From Macrostomum hystrix (lineage: Eukaryota; Platyhelminthes; Macrostomidae), in NCBI GenBank assembly GCA_950097015.1, contig CATNEN010000038.1, forward strand, positions 19,626,001 through 19,690,000: a stretch of 64,000 bases of DNA. The letters run 5' to 3'. The position numbers were made by a program, and so were the translations under genes. Of the stretch, positions 44,895 to 55,800 are shown one piece after another. The notes beneath the pieces were generated by a model, which was not told the origin of the DNA, ran no database searches, and saw nothing but the letters and a program-made list of their open reading frames with translations. Position 1 is the stretch's first letter. Each line of letters starts with the position of its first letter.

Positions 44895-46163
44895 TTAACA
44901 GCGCAGCTTCAACTTTCCAGCAAGGCTTGAAACCTCCTGCCTTACCTGATCACTAGTGAACACAAACACAAACAGGTTCAGCATCGAGTCAATGCCGATG
45001 AGAATGTTGCAGACGTGTACGCTATTGTTAAACTTGTAGCCAACCAGTTCCAGCACGCTGCCCGGAGTTTCCAGAACAACGAAGGTCAGAGCGATGGCCA
45101 CAATGATCCCGGTGGCTCTGACCAGTCTCTGCTGCTGCTGGCGAAGCTGCTGACTCTCGGCCGGGCTTTGAACCGCAACGGCCAGGCCGTGGGACGTGCT
45201 CGCCGCTGTTGTCAGGTTGGACTGTGAGCTGCCTGCTCGCAGTTGCGAATAGTAGCAGCGCAACTCCGAGTCCTGCGCCTCCGCGATGGCCAGAGCCTGA
45301 CTGCCGCCCAGACCGACTAAGAGAACCGCTTGGTAGGTTCTGTCCGCTTGCCTACGGTGGTGGGCTCGTTTGTGCTGCTCGCAGCAGCACCAGCCGTGAT
45401 GGTGGCCTTGACCTGCTGGAGGTGCGCATCTGCAGCGCTTTCTGGCCAATTTGGTGACAATGAGTAGAGCGCTCAGCATCACCAGGCAGCTGGGCACGGG
45501 GAGCTGGAGGATCAGGATGATCTTCTCCACGGTTGGCGCCGGCAGTAGGAACGCGCCGAGGCGAGCGCCGGCAGAAGTCAAGCTGCCAACCAGGCAGAGG
45601 CAGCAGGAGCGTATGTAGAAGCGCCTGGTGATTCGCTGGCGAGCCTGGATCGGGCTCAGGATGATGAGGCAGCGGACCACGGACATGAGGGCGATCCACC
45701 AGTTGCGACCGAACAGAAAGCCGTTAGTGAGGCAGAACAGAATCAGCTGGCGCAGAGAGGACACTTGGCGGCTATCGGGCACAGACTCACTCAAGAGGCT
45801 GCTGAAGTTGTTGGCCCAGCCGGAGCTCAGGTCCAGTACATAGTCGCTAGGCAGTGAAGTGAAGTTTTCTAATTCGATGGCGCCAATTTTGAGCAAGCCC
45901 GCATCCGTCATGAGCAGTACTGGCTCAATTGGATCGTGCTGCACTAGTTGGGCACTAAATGCACAGTTAAACACGTCGAATGCAAAATTATTGGCGCACA
46001 GAACAGCGAATGCCACCAGCGAGGCGCAGGCTTTGTTCCTTGGACGCAGCAGCATTCGGGCGAAGATGATCACGGCGAATGCGTTGCTAAGCAATCCGGC
46101 CACGCTTAACAACAGGTTGCCCAGCCAAAAGGCTCGATTTACGGCTGAATAGGCTGTCGGCAT
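44895..46163 (-). CDS. Divergent rhodopsin-like GPCR, intronless
   Basis: A single frame of 422 residues starts at ATG 46163. Seven hydrophobic helices are visible: TM1 near FWLGNLLLSVAGLLSNAFAV (with the TM1 Asn); TM2 near LVAFAVLCANNFAF; a long TM2-TM3 loop with sequons NFT and NFS; TM3 GRNWWIALMSVVRCLII; TM4 SCCLCLVGSLTSAG; TM5 KIILILQLPVPSCLVML (Pro); TM6 GIIVAIALTFVVLETPGSV; TM7 CNILIGIDSMLNLFVFVF. The DRY motif is replaced by VRC and NPxxY by NLFVF, so it is atypical. The third intracellular loop is long and has a Cys/His-rich stretch (CRCAPP..HHHGWCCCEQHKRAHH) and a QQ-rich end. It is an orphan of unknown ligand; a single-exon receptor could derive from retroposition. I found no TATA box. 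Confidence 0.85.
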   Translation of the reverse strand: MPTAYSAVNRAFWLGNLLLSVAGLLSNAFAVIIFARMLLRPRNKACASLVAFAVLCANNFAFDVFNCAFSAQLVQHDPIEPVLLMTDAGLLKIGAIELENFTSLPSDYVLDLSSGWANNFSSLLSESVPDSRQVSSLRQLILFCLTNGFLFGRNWWIALMSVVRCLIILSPIQARQRITRRFYIRSCCLCLVGSLTSAGARLGAFLLPAPTVEKIILILQLPVPSCLVMLSALLIVTKLARKRCRCAPPAGQGHHHGWCCCEQHKRAHHRRQADRTYQAVLLVGLGGSQALAIAEAQDSELRCYYSQLRAGSSQSNLTTAASTSHGLAVAVQSPAESQQLRQQQQRLVRATGIIVAIALTFVVLETPGSVLELVGYKFNNSVHVCNILIGIDSMLNLFVFVFTSDQVRQEVSSLAGKLKLRC

Positions 46164-46640
46164 GCTGTTCGTTCTCCCGCCTAAGATGGCATCAGCGATA
46201 AGCGATTTTCCAAGAGGATTAAATCAAACAGGAACGACTTAGATATTTTCATACCTTCGTCTGAGCAGCCCCCATGGACTCATCTGATTGGCTGATGAAG
46301 CTGCAGAAGGGCAGACGGTGAAACTGGACCAGCTCACCTGTTTGGGAAAGAGTCTATGGACTAATTCGGCATTCGGCATTCACATGCAGGGGCCTGCATA
46401 TTCATGATATTTCTAAAATCTTCTCACACAAGATGTTTGCAAATACGAGGGTATTCCTCGAAGAAGGAATAAGAAAATCATAATCATAATCAATAATTCT
46501 TTCTAAAAGTTAATTTTTTAACGGTAATTAGGCCTAGTCGTGCCCTCACTGGTACACATTTTTAACACTAATACTACGTTGAAAAGGGTTGATGTAATGA
46601 TAAATAATAATAATAATAAATATTATTAATACTAAGGATA
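46164..46640. other. 5' flank of the single-exon GPCR, no element seen
   Basis: AT-rich, with an (AAT)n microsatellite at 46600-46630 that may be the tail of the SINE-A beginning at 46645. Confidence 0.4.
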
Positions 46641-46702
46641 AATTAGTACGCCTGCCCCACCGGCGCATCTGAAGGCTGCGTACGGCTGTTCAGGGACTGG
46701 AA

Positions 46703-47457
46703 CAGGGGTAGGCAAACTTATTTGCTGGCGGGCCAAAGAGAGAACCTAAAAGACGAAAGCGGGCCGCATTGACTGTACAAATATGAGATAGGGGAGAGAT
46801 GAGACACGGGAGAGATTAGACACGGGAGAGATAAGACAGGGGAGAGATTAGACACGGGAGAGATGAGACACCGGAGAGATGAGACACGGGAGAGATGAGA
46901 CACCGGAGAGATTAGACACGGGAGAGATTAGACACGGGAGAGATTAGACACGGGAGAGATTAGACACGGGAGAGATAAGACAGGGGAGAGATGAGACACG
47001 GGAGAGATAAGACAGGGAAGAGATGAGACACGGGAGAGATAAGACAGGGGAGAGATGAGACACGGGAGAGATAAGACACGGGAGAGATAAGACAGGGAAG
47101 AGATTAGACACGGGAGAGATGAGACACCGGAGAGATTAGACACGGGAGAGATTAGACACGGGAGAGATTAGACACGGGAGAGATGAGACACGGGAGAGAT
47201 TAGACACGGGAGAGATAAGACAGGGAAGAGATGAGACACGGGAGAGATAAGACACGGGAGAGATTAGACACGGGAGAGATTAGACACGGGAGAGATTAGA
47301 CACGGGAGAGATTAGACACGGGAGAGATTAGACACGGGAGAGATTAGACACGAGAGAGATGAAACAGGACACTGTAGATGTCAGAAGGGGCAACGGGCCG
47401 GATTTGGGAGCTTCGAGGGCCGCATCTGGCCCGCGGGCCGGAGTTTGCCGACCCCTC
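46703..47457. mobile_element. hAT-type MITE containing a minisatellite
   Basis: Ends aggggtaggcaaact (left) and the mirror agtttgccgacccct (right) are hAT-like, followed inward by GCGGGCC and GGGCCGCAT-type words on both sides. Eight-base target duplications gactggaa (46695-46702) and gactagaa (47458-47465) differ at one base. There is no transposase. The interior is replaced by the 16-bp minisatellite. Confidence 0.85.
46786..47368. repeat. Minisatellite, 16-bp gacacgggagagatta unit (copy 2 of 3 loci)
   Basis: About 36 units with aaga, taga and gaga variants and gacagggg/gacaccgg substitutions. It is contained entirely within the hAT MITE. Confidence 0.96.
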
Positions 47458-47640
47458 GACTAGAAGGACGCCACACCCACCTTCAATAACCCCATCTGAT
47501 GCTGGTACCCATTGAACAGCTGGGTGAACTGAAGCAATGCAGAGTTTAGTATCGACTACAGGACACATACTGTTCCAATTAAATCGGGAATCGAACCCCC
47601 GACCTTCAAGTCGTGAGTTTCGATTAGTGGCATACGCTCT

Positions 47641-48588
47641 CACCCCTGAGCAAATAAATTTTTTTAACCATCCAAGATCATAAACGAGAGATCTGAAGTT
47701 CGAATCTGGGCCGAGAGTGGATGTAATTGATGCTGTTAAACAGGCCACTAAATTTCCTATTGGCTTCAGTTATTTTTGTTTTGAAAAAATACAAATGCTT
47801 TTATCTTAACATTCTAATTTACTTTTTCAGTACCAATTAATTTCAATATGCAAATAGTTTAGACGGACTTAAGAGCTCAAATTGAAAAAAAATAATGTTA
47901 TCAACTCGAAATGCAGAAAATATGTCGATGCAGCTTGTGTGATCGGGGCGGGGGAAAAAACTGTTTACAAAGCCCTCTTTTTTGTGGGGCCGATTGTTTT
48001 TCCTGCCTACAGACTGAAAGTGATATTCGCCGCCATAGACAACAGCTGATGCTCCTCTACTCATCTTAGCCGTGCAGCTGGGTGGGTGTTGACGGCCAAT
48101 TATGAATTATTCAGCGCCACCTGGGAGCTAACTCTATGGGAGCACAGGCAATCTCCATCAATTATTTCCAAACTGTTTTGCACCTTCTAAGGTATATAGC
48201 TCGGGCGAATTTTTTGTTGTCTGGCTCTGCACTCGCCACCCCCGCCCGCCCATTAAATCTGTTCTGAGTCCAACTACGGGAGCTTATTAAATAGAATGCC
48301 TAGCGCTGATTGCTGCTTTAGGAATGCTTAGAAATTACTGCCTCACAGTTTCGGAATGAAATTCTCTTTTGTGTTAGTCCAGCTTTGCAGCTGCTTGCTT
48401 TAGTGCATCCGATAGCTCACTGAAATACTGCTGAGAGATGAGGACCTGGCTTTGCTACCTGGCTTTGAGGCAGGCTGAGGGTAGACTAAGAAGACTGAGG
48501 ATCGACAAGGTGGACAGTAATCAGTGGGTAGATTAAGTAGGCATTCAGTAGACAAATTCAACAAAGTTATACGAGCTACAATAATAAT
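47641..48588. other. Intergenic, no gene seen
   Basis: A 73-codon minus frame at 47843-48064 is unsupported. The word tatagctcggg near 48195 is shared with 6150 and 19720. Confidence 0.4.
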
Positions 48589-48925
48589 ATTAATAATAAT
48601 TGCAGGAGGGCTGCGGGCAGTGGCACATCATTTAGTGACACTAGACCAGCAGACAGCGAGGACGCAATTCTGCCCGTTTCACTGACTCCTGAGCACACAC
48701 TCACACAGGTGTGTACATCTGCTCTAACTTTCTCATCGTCAGGCAGTGCACACTCTCACTGTGCCTAGGAGGTTGGCCCTCAATGGCGTAAATTGCACGA
48801 CAAGCCCCCAAGCCTTCTCTCCGACTCTGCGCCTCAAATGAATGCGGCCTCGCCGCGGAATCGAGCTCAGGGACCTTGGTGCGAGAAGCAAACGCGTTAA
48901 CCGCACTGCTAGCGACGCCCAGGCA
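48589..48925 (-). mobile_element. SINE-B copy, near full length
   Basis: The (AAT)n tail is at 48580-48600, followed in order by gcaggagggctgcgggcag, ctttctcatcgtcagg, ggaggttggccctcaa and the head complement up to gcaaacgcgttaaccgc. Confidence 0.87.
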
Positions 48926-48929
48926 GAAT

Positions 48930-49095
48930 TGGATAGACTAGGTAGTCAATGCAGATAGTAGGTAGACATGGTAGATAATTGGTAGATAAGGTAGGTGTTT
49001 TGTACACACTGTAGATAACTGGTAGACAAGGTAAAATCGTTGTAGATAAGGTAGGTGTTTTTTAGTCAAGGTAGATAATTGATGGACAAAGTAGA
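48930..49095. repeat. Degenerate ggtagataattggtaga tandem repeat
   Basis: Six to eight imperfect units of gtagata/gtagaca with variable linkers. Confidence 0.65.
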
Positions 49096-49760
49096 CACTA
49101 AATTGACGAATAACTGAGTCACGTGACCAAGTTGGAAATTTTTAGACTAAACACAGTCTTCCTTCTATAAAGATAAGCGATAGTTTGTCGACAAGAGTAG
49201 GCCAGGTAAAAATAAGAAAGTTCAGCTTTTCAACTTTTTAAGCAAGCTTTTGCAGCTCAGTTTAAACGCGTTGGCTACCTGGAAAATGAAAGAATCGATC
49301 GATAGACAGTGCAGTGAGCAGAAGTAGCTTAAAGAGAACATAAAATTTTTATCGTGATCGTTGCTGCAACAGGACGAGCACTTTTACATCCCGTGACATA
49401 CTGGGATAAAACTACACACTTTTTAAATACTTCGTGGTGATTCGCCGAAGTAAAATTAAGCGCTAAAAATAAAAATCTAAAGATTTTGGGGAAACAGCAG
49501 CAGCGACAGAAAAAATAACAGACGAACAATGTCCACTTACAGCTGCTTCTGAATTGCTTTCAACGGAAAGCAAAGTAACTCCCCAGGTTGTGCCTGCTTG
49601 AGTGAGCATCTTATTTAGCCCTTGCTGTATGGCCCTGCGGTGTTTAGGCCACCACAGCAGGGCTTCAGCGAAGCCGCGGAAACGCTGAAATCCTGCTTGA
49701 TCGAGTCGTTCAATGAGTTCAATCCGAACATGAGAGTGTCAAAGAAAAAACTTTGCATGA
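49096..49760. other. Intergenic with one strong hairpin
   Basis: 49617-49664 folds as AGCCCT(t)GCTGT..GGCC against GGCC..ACAGCAGGGCT around a 12-base loop. No gene seen. Confidence 0.45.
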
Positions 49761-49764
49761 ATGA

Positions 49765-50465
49765 ACACTATTGAGTCTGTCTGACACCATGGAGCCTGTC
49801 TAACACTATTGAGTCTGTCTGACACCATGGAGTCTGTCTAACACTATTGAGTCTGTCTGACACCATGGAGCCTGTCTAACACTATTGAGTCTGTCTGACA
49901 CCATGGAGCCTGTCTAACACTATTAAGTCTGTCTGACACCATGGAGCCTGTCTAACACTATTGAGTCTGTCTAACACCATGGAATCTGTCTAACACTATT
50001 GAGTCTGTCTAACACCATGGAATCTGTCTAACACTATGGAATCTGTCTAACAGTTCAGTCTGTCTAACACTATTGAGTCTGTCTAACACAATGGAATCTG
50101 TCTAACACTATTGAGTCTGTCTAACACCATGGAGCCTGTCTGCCTGTCTAACACTATTGAGTCTGTCTAACACCATGGAATCTGACTAACACTATGGAAT
50201 CTGTCTAACAGTTCAGTCTGTCTAACACTATTGAGTCTGTCTAACACAATGGAATCTGTCTAACGCTCACTGTGGAGTCTGTCTAACACTATTGAGTCTG
50301 TCTAACACCATGGAGTCTGTCTAACACCATGGAGTCTGTCTAACGCTCACTGTGGAGTCTGTCTAACACTATTGAGTCTGTCTAACACCATGGAGTCTGT
50401 CTAACAATTCAGTCTGTCTAACACCATGGAGCCTGTCTAACACTATGGAGTCTGTCTAACAGTAT
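49765..50465. repeat. Minisatellite, 19-bp unit, partly 38-bp dimers
   Basis: Units of tctgtctaacactattgag alternate with tctgtctgacaccatggag; the right half is irregular, with blocks containing gttcagtc and gctcactg. Confidence 0.95.
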
Positions 50466-52765
50466 AATATTCGAGGTCAGTATTCATGCTCGTGACTTAG
50501 CGCTCCGCTGAGTGTCTCAGTAGCTGCGTGGGCGACATTGCTACGGAAGGAAGTTCACAAGCTACTGTATTTTTGCAACGCTTTGATCTGCTGCTGCCTC
50601 AGCTGATGCGTAATAAAAAAGATGCGGGGACATGTAAGGGCTTGAAGCGATGCATGGATCCTGAAGTATTGCTGTAATTTACAAGTAAAAATTATGCTTC
50701 TGAACTACTTATGCACAAGCGCATCAATGATTTCGTGTTTGACAGCTAGCTCAGCAATTAAAGTGGGAAATTGTTAAGCTACTTTGAAACTGCCCCAGAT
50801 AATTGAATACCGACAGGAAATTTTAAAGTCTTCATCGGCAGGTGAATTTCCCAGATGATACAATAATTCCTCAATAGAGAACGGCTGGCATGGGAGAGTT
50901 CAGTTCAATGTCATTTTATAACTAGAAAAATGACATTGAATTCACATTACAAGTCTTACTCAGCGAAATAAGACCTCATTCGAAGTTTAAATCCCATATG
51001 CTTAGGTTTCAAATTGGCAACGGAAGCGAAATTCTATAAAAGAGAACTGAAGTAAAAGTTTTCACAACCGATGCTCTATTTCCTTGCGTCATATTGTACT
51101 GCTGATTTAGCATGGCTTCGCGTGGAGCTAGGGTAACTGCGTAACGTAACTCACTATTAATGCACTAATTTTAAACACATAAAAAACTATTTCACAGACA
51201 CGATTTCTAAAACATTAGGATAATCTGTACTTTTCTACTAGACTTTCGTATATAAAAGTATGATTTTTTCACAATGAATCCGAAGTGAAAACATTATTCG
51301 ACTATTTGTTATTTAAATTAATAAATCTAAACGTATCCATTCTTATATTACAATTAAAGCAGTGACAGTAAGGAAACCGTAGAAAATATGGACGGTCAGT
51401 GAATTCATTTCACATTTGTGCACATTGGTGTGTTTAGAAAAACACTGAGTTAATATTATGAAAACTATTAGAATGTGTAGGTCTACAAAATCATCCTTCA
51501 ATAAACAACAGGTGATTGTAAAACGCTTTTACACCGGAAAGTTCTTGAGGTATAACAATACTAGTTTTTTATTTGATTAAAAGTAGGTTGCAAATAAAAA
51601 TGCTTTAGTTAAGAAAAGTTCTAACAAAGTAAAAATGTAAACTAAAATTTGAATCTAAAATAATTGTAAACAGAAATATATTATTCCTTTTATTTTAGTT
51701 TGATTAAATAGTTTTATTTATTTGTGTATTCCTGAGAACTTAAATATATGTGCACTTTTTCATTAAACATGATTCGACACACATTTCTTGATGTATAAAA
51801 AACTATTAAATTTCTTGTGACTGCGACAGTTATTTATTTAAATTAGTCTGATATATATATTTCCCCTGACAAATCTACGTGCTTTTTTAGTCCTACAATT
51901 TTCTTGCTTCATAGTTTTAATTTTTAGCCTTACATATACAAGAACAAAAAAGCAACTCTATTTTTACAAAAAAGAAATCTTACGCAAGCCAAAAACTATA
52001 AATCTTGTGTGCCACAAACATGTTTCTTCTGTTTTTTTCTAACAGATTCACAGTTATATACTTTTAACCGTCTATCTATAATCATAGTAAGAAGATCATG
52101 CAAAGCAATGGATTAGACAAATATAAAATTTTTATGTTTTCATTTATTAGTTTACTTTCATTTCATTTACTTTTAAATATAATTTGATGTTTTAGGATAT
52201 TCAGTAATTGTCGGGTTTATTTGTGTTTTGATGTTCTAATGGCATGTTGAACTCATATTATATTATTATTGTTATTATTAATCTGGGCCTTCATTTGCAG
52301 GTCAATGAAAGATTATTGATACTTTCTATATATTCCAAATCGTTTTTATCTATTTAAGTATCTCTAAAACTTAAATCCGAATTTTTAGAATAGTTAATGA
52401 TAAGCGAAATTAAACAAAAGTAATGAAAATATGATCTCAGTTATCTGAATTCGTTTTCAGTGCTCAATACACTCGTATCAAAAAGCAATCTTACAGTAAT
52501 TTATTCTTGAGAACTTATAAAGTTAATTATATCTTATTTGTCTTCTTAAACTTCAGTTTTTTGTTTTTCATTTCCTACAAGTATAAATGTAAACCTAATT
52601 CCTTTATGTTTGATATATCTGTCTTTTTAGATTTAAACCTAAACCTTAAGACGATCAAGTTGCGAAAGTTCGTCTAAAACAACTAGAATCGCAGTACTTG
52701 AAAAAACTAGTGAGTTCTATAGAGACAACAATTTAGAGAAAGGAAGTCATTAAGCAAACAAAAAA
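50466..52765. other. 2.3-kb AT-rich intergenic region, no gene seen
   Basis: No open frame of note on either strand, and no SINE or TIR recognised. It is the largest repeat-free stretch in the window and directly precedes the TOGARAM gene. Confidence 0.5.
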
Positions 52766-52773
52766 ACTATGTT

Positions 52774-52787
52774 GTCGCCATGGTAAA
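52774..52787 (+). promoter_or_regulatory. X-box (RFX site), 13 of 14 consensus positions
   Basis: GTCGCCATGGTAAA fits RYYNYY-AT-RRNRAC at all positions except the last (A for C). It lies 36 bases before the TOGARAM start ATG. RFX factors drive ciliary genes across animals, and the nematode crescerin CHE-12 is ciliary, so the position is sensible; function is inferred. Confidence 0.5.
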
Positions 52788-52830
52788 TAGCAGACGCCAG
52801 CCCAGTATCGCCGGGGTCAGTAATGGCTAG
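52780..52830 (+). other. Upstream ORF overlapping the TOGARAM start
   Basis: ATG at 52780 opens a 16-codon frame ending in TAG at 52828-52830, overlapping the main ATG at 52823 in another frame. A second mini-ORF (ATG at 52769) is five codons long. They matter only if transcription starts upstream of 52769. Confidence 0.4.
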
Positions 52831-55800
52831 CCAAGTTGTTTACAACTCCCAGGCTTACTCCGTCATGTCCTCGTCATCGACCGCTTCATCAATGGCCGGC
52901 GCTGGCACGCCAGAGGACGCTGAGCGGTTGCTAAGTCACGTGACCGAAGACGCTGGCCTACGCAAGGACGCACTGGACGCGCTGATTCGAGCATGCAGAC
53001 GTGGCAACGGCCGATTGGCTCTACGAGATCCAGTGAGCCTGTTCCGATCCGTCAGTTTGGCGTTGCGCGATCCGGACTGGGAGGTGCGAAACAAGGCCGT
53101 CAACCTGCTGGTTGAGGTGACGCCGAAATTTGGCCCGCAGCTCAGCGAAGGCATGGCCGAGGCCCTGCCCGGACTCGTGGCCTGCCTGGCTGACAACAAA
53201 GTGGCCAACAGGTGAGGACTTAAAGGATCCCTAAGGATATCCCTAATTATTCAATGTCGCCCGACGTCAGCATCGTCGAGATATTCAGCGATGTCAAAGG
53301 CCCTTGTGAAAAGGATAACTAACATTGCTCTGCATATGCCTCTGTAGCCGACATAGTTACATTATGATGTTGTGTTATCTCAGTAGTCCTTGATGATAAA
53401 ACAAACTGAATTCATTTTCAATGTACCCAAGGCGAGCTACAACTCAATGCCTGCACACTTACATGAAGACGATGGGCAGCGCCAATACAGAACCAGTTCT
53501 CGGCGCCATCATTCGCTACGGCTTGGACGCCTCCGACCCCGAGCTGCAGAGGAACGTGTGCGTCTCCGTGCCAGTACTGCTCACCCCCGACCTTGCCGGT
53601 GGGAATTTTTCCCAACTCGTTGCCGCTCTGGCTCGCTGTCTGACTAGCAAAGACGAGGCAATGGCTAACGCGGCCCTTCACGCACTCGAGGCAATCAGGT
53701 CGACACTGGGCGATCAGCTGTTCAACGGCTACGTGCAGCAGCTCAACCCGCCTCTGCGGCGCTATTATTATCAGGTGAGACTTGCCAAGGTGTAGGATAG
53801 AATGGATCTACTGTAGGATTGAATGGATCTACTGTAGAATAGAATGGATCTACTGTAGAATAGAATGGATCTACTGTAGGATAGAATGGATCTTGTGTAG
53901 GATAGAATGGATCTTGTGTAGGATAGAATGGATCTACTGTAGGATAGAATGGATCTACTGTAGAATAGAATGGATCTACTGTAGGATAGAATGGATCTAC
54001 TGTAGAATAGAATGGATCTACTGTAGGATAGAATGGATCTACTGTAGGATAGAATGGATCTACTGTAGAATAGAATGGATCTACTGTAGAATAGAATGGA
54101 TCTACTGTAGAATAGAATGGATCTACTGTAGGATAGAATGGATCTTGTGTAGGATAGAATGGATCTACTGTAGGATAGAATGGATCTACTGTAGGATAGA
54201 ATGGATCTACTGTAGAATAGAATGGATCTACTGTAGGATAGAATGGATCTACTGTAGAATAGAATGGATCTACTGTAGGATAGAATGGATCTACTGTAGG
54301 ATAGAATGGATCTACTGTAGAATAGAATGGATCTACTGTAGAATAGAATGGATCTACTGTAGGATAGAATGGATCTACTGTAGAATAGAATGGATCTACT
54401 GTGTGGACTGGACTGGGCAAGGCAATGTCAATCGATTTTCGTCAGTGCTAAGAAATGTCGATTTAATTAGGCTTTGCAAGGTGTGTCGTTAAGGGCGCAA
54501 TAAAATTTAGTTGTGCACATCAGACTGCAGAATTCTTGGCAATGTTTCGGAGATAAAATTTCTCGCGCACACAGAGAGACACACTTTGGAGTGTATCTCA
54601 AGATAGACAAAGTGGGGTCTATAAGGGGTACAGAGATGGGTGCAATGGAAGGATAGTGGGTGTTGGGTTAGGCTGGCAAACATGTCGCTACATAAATTGT
54701 CCACTCCTATGTGAGTGCCTCCTCAGCTGTGTGGGCTACAGATTAAAAACGAATCATATTTTCTGATTCTAAATAGCTAATTCTAACAATCGACCCTCGG
54801 CCATCAAGGTGTCGGGTCATTCAGACCCTATGGCGGTCGCAATGTCAGCCGGGACAGCTGTCGACGCTGCTGCACTGTCGCGAAGTCCCAGTATTCAACG
54901 TCGACCAATTCCTGGCATTGCGGACTCTGCTGTGCCTGCCAGTCAACTTTATCACCACCAGCAGCAGCAGCAGCAGCAGCAGCCAAACCCAGCTCTGTCT
55001 GTCGGCGGCCCGGACGCTTTCGGCTGCGTGCCCCGCTACCTTGTCGATCAACTGGACGATCGTGAAGACTTCAGCCTCCGCGCCCAGGCTATCGAGGATC
55101 TGCGGACCCATCTCAGACAGCTGGACTCTCTGGAGGCCGCTGTGCCGCATCTTGATCGCCTGCTCACGTTTCTTTACAGCCTACTGGACGATGTCAACTT
55201 TCGAATAGCCATCGTCACCCTGGACATTCTCTACCTGCTGGTTAGTCGGCTTGGCAAGCATCTTCAGCCGCACGTTCGCAGCCTGCTGTCTGGCATTTCG
55301 AAGCAAATGTCCGACGGTAAGAATGTAGTTCGGACTGCGTTAATGAAACTGGCGATGCTGCTGATGAACAACCACAGGCCTCAGACGGTGCTGGATCACC
55401 TGCTTACCAACCTGGAGCATCGCAATAGTCGAGTTCGTCAGGAGACGCTCAACATGACCATCGCGGCTTTGGTCACTTTTCCCAGCTCGGACTTTGATTT
55501 GACTCGATTGTGCCATTCTGTTGCTCCCGCATTGCTGGATGCGAAACGACAGGCGAGTGAACATTATGAGTGTGGACTCATGCACTGGGAGCAATGAGCT
55601 GTTTTAGAAGGAGACGGGAAAGATGAGAGAGGGAGATATGAGACTCGATAGACATGAGACACGGGAGAGATGAGACAGGGAAGAGATTAGATAGGGAAGA
55701 AATGAGACCGGAAAGAGATAAGTCCGGGAGAGAAGAGACACAACAGAGATGATACACGGGAGAGATGAGTCACGGGAGAGATGAGACACGGGAGAGATAA

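Larger units (their letters stand above)
46645..47640 (-). mobile_element. SINE-A copy split by a hAT element
   Basis: The SINE-A tail end is at 46645-46702 and its body and head at 47458-47640 (B box ggttcgattcc complement near 47588-47598). The two halves are collinear with other copies once 46703-47457 is removed. Confidence 0.8.

Noticed and set aside
53743-54492. Repetitive ORFs (TVDPFYPTVDPFYS; CRIEWIYCRIEW)
   Set aside because: 21-bp array in TOGARAM intron 2; frames on both strands are open for arithmetic reasons.
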